Part shown: piece by piece, positions 62,429-64,000 of the stretch | How the letters are laid out: the number at the start of each line of letters is the position of its first letter | Numbering within the stretch: position 1 is the stretch's first letter | Assembly (NCBI RefSeq): GCF_000378345.1 | Contig: NZ_KB899547.1 | Span: 248,001-312,000 of the forward strand | Direction: 5' to 3' | DNA: 64,000 nucleotides | Origin: Hirschia maritima DSM 19733 | GTDB lineage: Bacteria > Pseudomonadota > Alphaproteobacteria > Caulobacterales > Hyphomonadaceae | Position numbers and translations under genes: made by a program | The notes under the pieces: model-generated | Told to the model about the DNA's origin: nothing | Databases searched by the model: none | Seen by the model: the letters and a program-made list of their open reading frames with translations, nothing else

Positions 62429-63211
62429 CTACTTATCTCCTTTGATTGGCACAATTTCAGCGCCACCGCTTCCGTTTTCACCGTCGTTTTCTTTGATAAT
62501 ACCAAGGCGACGGGCCACTTCAGCATAGGCTTCGGTTACACCGCCCATATCTCTTCTGAAGCGATCTTTGTCTAGTTTTTCGTTTGTTTCGATATCCCAC
62601 AGGCGGCAGGAATCTGGACTAATTTCATCGGCAAGGATTGTACGAACCGTATCACCTTCATAGTGACGTCCAAATTCTACCTTGAAGTCTACAAGACGAA
62701 TACCGATGGCGGCGAACATACCAGCCATAAAGTCATTGATGCGCAGGCCCATGGAGACCATGTCATCAATCTCTTGAGAAGTTGCCCATCCAAAAGCACC
62801 AATGTGCTCCTCGGAAACAAGTGGGTCGCCCAACTCGTCTTTCTTATAATAAAATTCAACAAGAGAGCGGGGAAGTTGCGTGCCTTCTTCTAAGCCAAGG
62901 CGTTTAGCAATCGAACCTGCTGCTACATTGCGAACAACAACTTCAAGCGGAATCACATCCACTTTTTTGATCAGTTGTTCGCGCATATTAATGCGTTTCA
63001 GGAAATGCGTTGGAATTCCAATGCCTGCAAGGCGCGTAAAAACAAGCTCTGAGATGCGATTGTTGAGAACGCCCTTACCATCTAGTACAGCACGTTTTTC
63101 AGCGTTGTTGGCAGTTGCATCATCTTTGAAATACTGGATGAGTGTGCCTGGTTCAGGTCCTTCATAGAGAACCTTTGCCTTACCTTCGTATAATTTCCGG
63201 CCGCGCGCCAT
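62429..63211 (-). CDS. purC: Phosphoribosylaminoimidazole-succinocarboxamide synthase
   Basis: 260 residues. [45 protein letters not shown] and the metal/CAIR site [13 protein letters not shown] are PurC (SAICAR synthase). It condenses CAIR with aspartate and ATP. First gene of the minus-strand purC-purS-purQ set; AGGAG precedes the ATG. A 290-base gap upstream (63212-63501) must hold its promoter and the divergent one for the zeta-subunit gene; no riboswitch was recognised. Confidence 0.96.
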   Translation of the reverse strand: MARGRKLYEGKAKVLYEGPEPGTLIQYFKDDATANNAEKRAVLDGKGVLNNRISELVFTRLAGIGIPTHFLKRINMREQLIKKVDVIPLEVVVRNVAAGSIAKRLGLEEGTQLPRSLVEFYYKKDELGDPLVSEEHIGAFGWATSQEIDDMVSMGLRINDFMAGMFAAIGIRLVDFKVEFGRHYEGDTVRTILADEISPDSCRLWDIETNEKLDKDRFRRDMGGVTEAYAEVARRLGIIKENDGENGSGGAEIVPIKGDK

Positions 63212-63501
63212 ACGTGTCTAGCTCCTGATAGTTGCCCATCTGAATATGGGCTCACCGTGTCAATTCTGAGAATGCAATATCCCCATACAGACAAAATCTA
63301 ATATTGGATAGCATGTGTAGAGTCGCGCTCTATATCACGCATTTTCTGTTTGAAACGTACCCCATTTCATAAATTCACTGAAAAATGTGCCATTTTAGCA
63401 GAAATTCTTGCTTTTATGTCGCGGCTACCAAGGCTATTGAGTAGGATATAGCTAGTTAATAGCCAAAATTTATTTGCGCCTACAATATTCGGAGAACCGC
63501 A

Positions 63502-63828
63502 ATGACAACATTTGAAAAGCGTGAACAGGCTTTTGAAGCAAAGTTTGCACAAGATGAAAGCCTTCGCTTCAAAGCGTCTGCCCGCCGCAACAAACTACTT
63601 GGGTTGTGGGCAGCTGAGCTCATGGGCATTGTTGGTGCTGATGCAGATGCCTATGCAAAAGAAGTGATTAAGTCTGACTTTGAAGAAGTTGGAGATGATG
63701 ATGTGTTCCGCAAAATCCGTGGTGACTTCGACACAAAGAAAGTTGACCGCACCGATGCGCAGATCAGAAAACAAATGGATGAGTTGATGGGCGTCGCAAA
63801 ATCCCAACTCATGGGAGAAGATGAATAA
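63502..63828 (+). CDS. F1-ATPase inhibitor zeta subunit (DUF1476)
   Basis: 108 residues. TTFEKREQAFEAKFAQDESLRFKASARRNKLLGLWAAEL is the N-terminal inhibitory part of the alphaproteobacterial zeta subunit, which blocks ATP hydrolysis by the F1 motor in one direction. GGAGAACC precedes the ATG. A terminator follows. Confidence 0.9.
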   Translation: MTTFEKREQAFEAKFAQDESLRFKASARRNKLLGLWAAELMGIVGADADAYAKEVIKSDFEEVGDDDVFRKIRGDFDTKKVDRTDAQIRKQMDELMGVAKSQLMGEDE

Positions 63829-63860
63829 CATCTTCCGATATTTGTAAGAAAAAAAAGAAA

Positions 63861-63890
63861 AGCCTCTCTAGTAATATGAGAGGCTTTTTT
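63861..63890 (+). terminator. Terminator after the zeta-subunit gene, probably bidirectional
   Basis: AGCCTCTC (63861-63868) pairs exactly with GAGAGGCT (63878-63885), nine-base loop, with A-rich sequence before and TTTTTT after. It also suits the converging minus-strand gene at the edge. Confidence 0.88.
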
Positions 63891-63911
63891 ATTCAGCACA
63901 TTCAGATTGAT

Positions 63912-64000
63912 TTAGGCGGATGCCGCCATCAGTTTATTCGCCATTTCTTCGGGGCTGTCTGCTTTCGTTATCACATCAACAATTTGGTTTGATTGAGTGT
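63912..64000 (-). CDS. C-terminal end of a gene cut by the window edge, unidentified
   Basis: On the minus strand a frame enters from the right edge and ends at a TAA at 63912-63914. The visible 28 residues end in SPEEMANKLMAASA. They are not enough to assign a family. The shared terminator at 63861-63890 supports a real gene ending here. Confidence 0.5.
   Translation of the reverse strand, partial: TQSNQIVDVITKADSPEEMANKLMAASA

Overview
The window looks like the chromosome of a marine or stalked-type alphaproteobacterium of the Caulobacterales, probably Hyphomonadaceae. It is moderately AT-rich and resembles Hirschia; the genus is an inference from memory. The pointers are FliX, a flagellar checkpoint regulator of Caulobacter relatives; a fliL-fliM operon followed by a small single-pass gene and a MotE-like gene; a DksA with an incomplete zinc-binding cysteine set; the F1-ATPase zeta subunit (DUF1476); and the alphaproteobacterial sulfite-reduction cluster with DUF2849 and DUF934. 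No rRNA, tRNA, CRISPR array, insertion sequence or integrase was seen.

Layout. 1-4457: sulfate assimilation operon (SUMT for siroheme, DUF2849, a glutathione transferase, sulfite reductase, DUF934, APS/PAPS reductase), closed by a strong terminator. 4728-7151: small membrane and TerB-like genes and a single-domain TIR-like protein, then a start-less gene remnant. 7444-17498: the ffh-chorismate mutase-rpsP-rimM-trmD-rplS translation superoperon, interrupted by two zinc-ribbon membrane proteins, a GNAT gene and an inverted 4.4-kb block (GT39, GT2, TIR-pseudoprotease). 17663-19834: AbgT-type transporter and a Sel1-like protein. 19831-34057: flagellar cluster. The minus-strand arm holds flgF, flgG, flgA, flgH and then, after an unrelated aldolase-like gene plus dksA and fliX on the other strand, flgI, flgJ and a FlgN-like gene. 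The plus-strand arm holds fliL, fliM, a membrane coiled-coil gene, a MotE-like gene and a very large TPR protein. 34129-42188: mostly accessory genes: a serine hydrolase, an AT-rich two-gene module with a membrane-anchored ParA-like ATPase, ttcA, small exported proteins, an M28 peptidase and a DUF3800 gene. 42348-44936: divergent fliO-fliP and flgB-flgC-fliE. 44948-48791: an accessory block immediately after fliE (FRG-domain protein, divergent TIR-transmembrane protein, overlapping uracil-DNA-glycosylase-family gene). 48866-57190: a lipoprotein, a phospholipase-C-like/coiled-coil/DUF4332 fusion, rimO, a PilZ protein, a bolA-aldo/keto reductase-glutaredoxin set, and small enzymes. 57203-64000: an ORF6N protein, the purine genes purL, purQ, purS and purC with a BRCT and an immunity-like gene between them, DUF1476, and the end of an unidentified gene.

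Together this is core metabolism, translation and motility with accessory genes inserted at the joints of conserved operons. The most unusual content is immune- or conflict-like: three different TIR-fold proteins (6.6, 14.3 and 46.3 kb), one fused to a trypsin-like domain that has lost recognisable catalytic residues, an FRG protein divergent from one TIR gene, and the membrane-anchored ParA-like pair. None of these has a demonstrated function here; the roles given are inferred from domain families and gene order.
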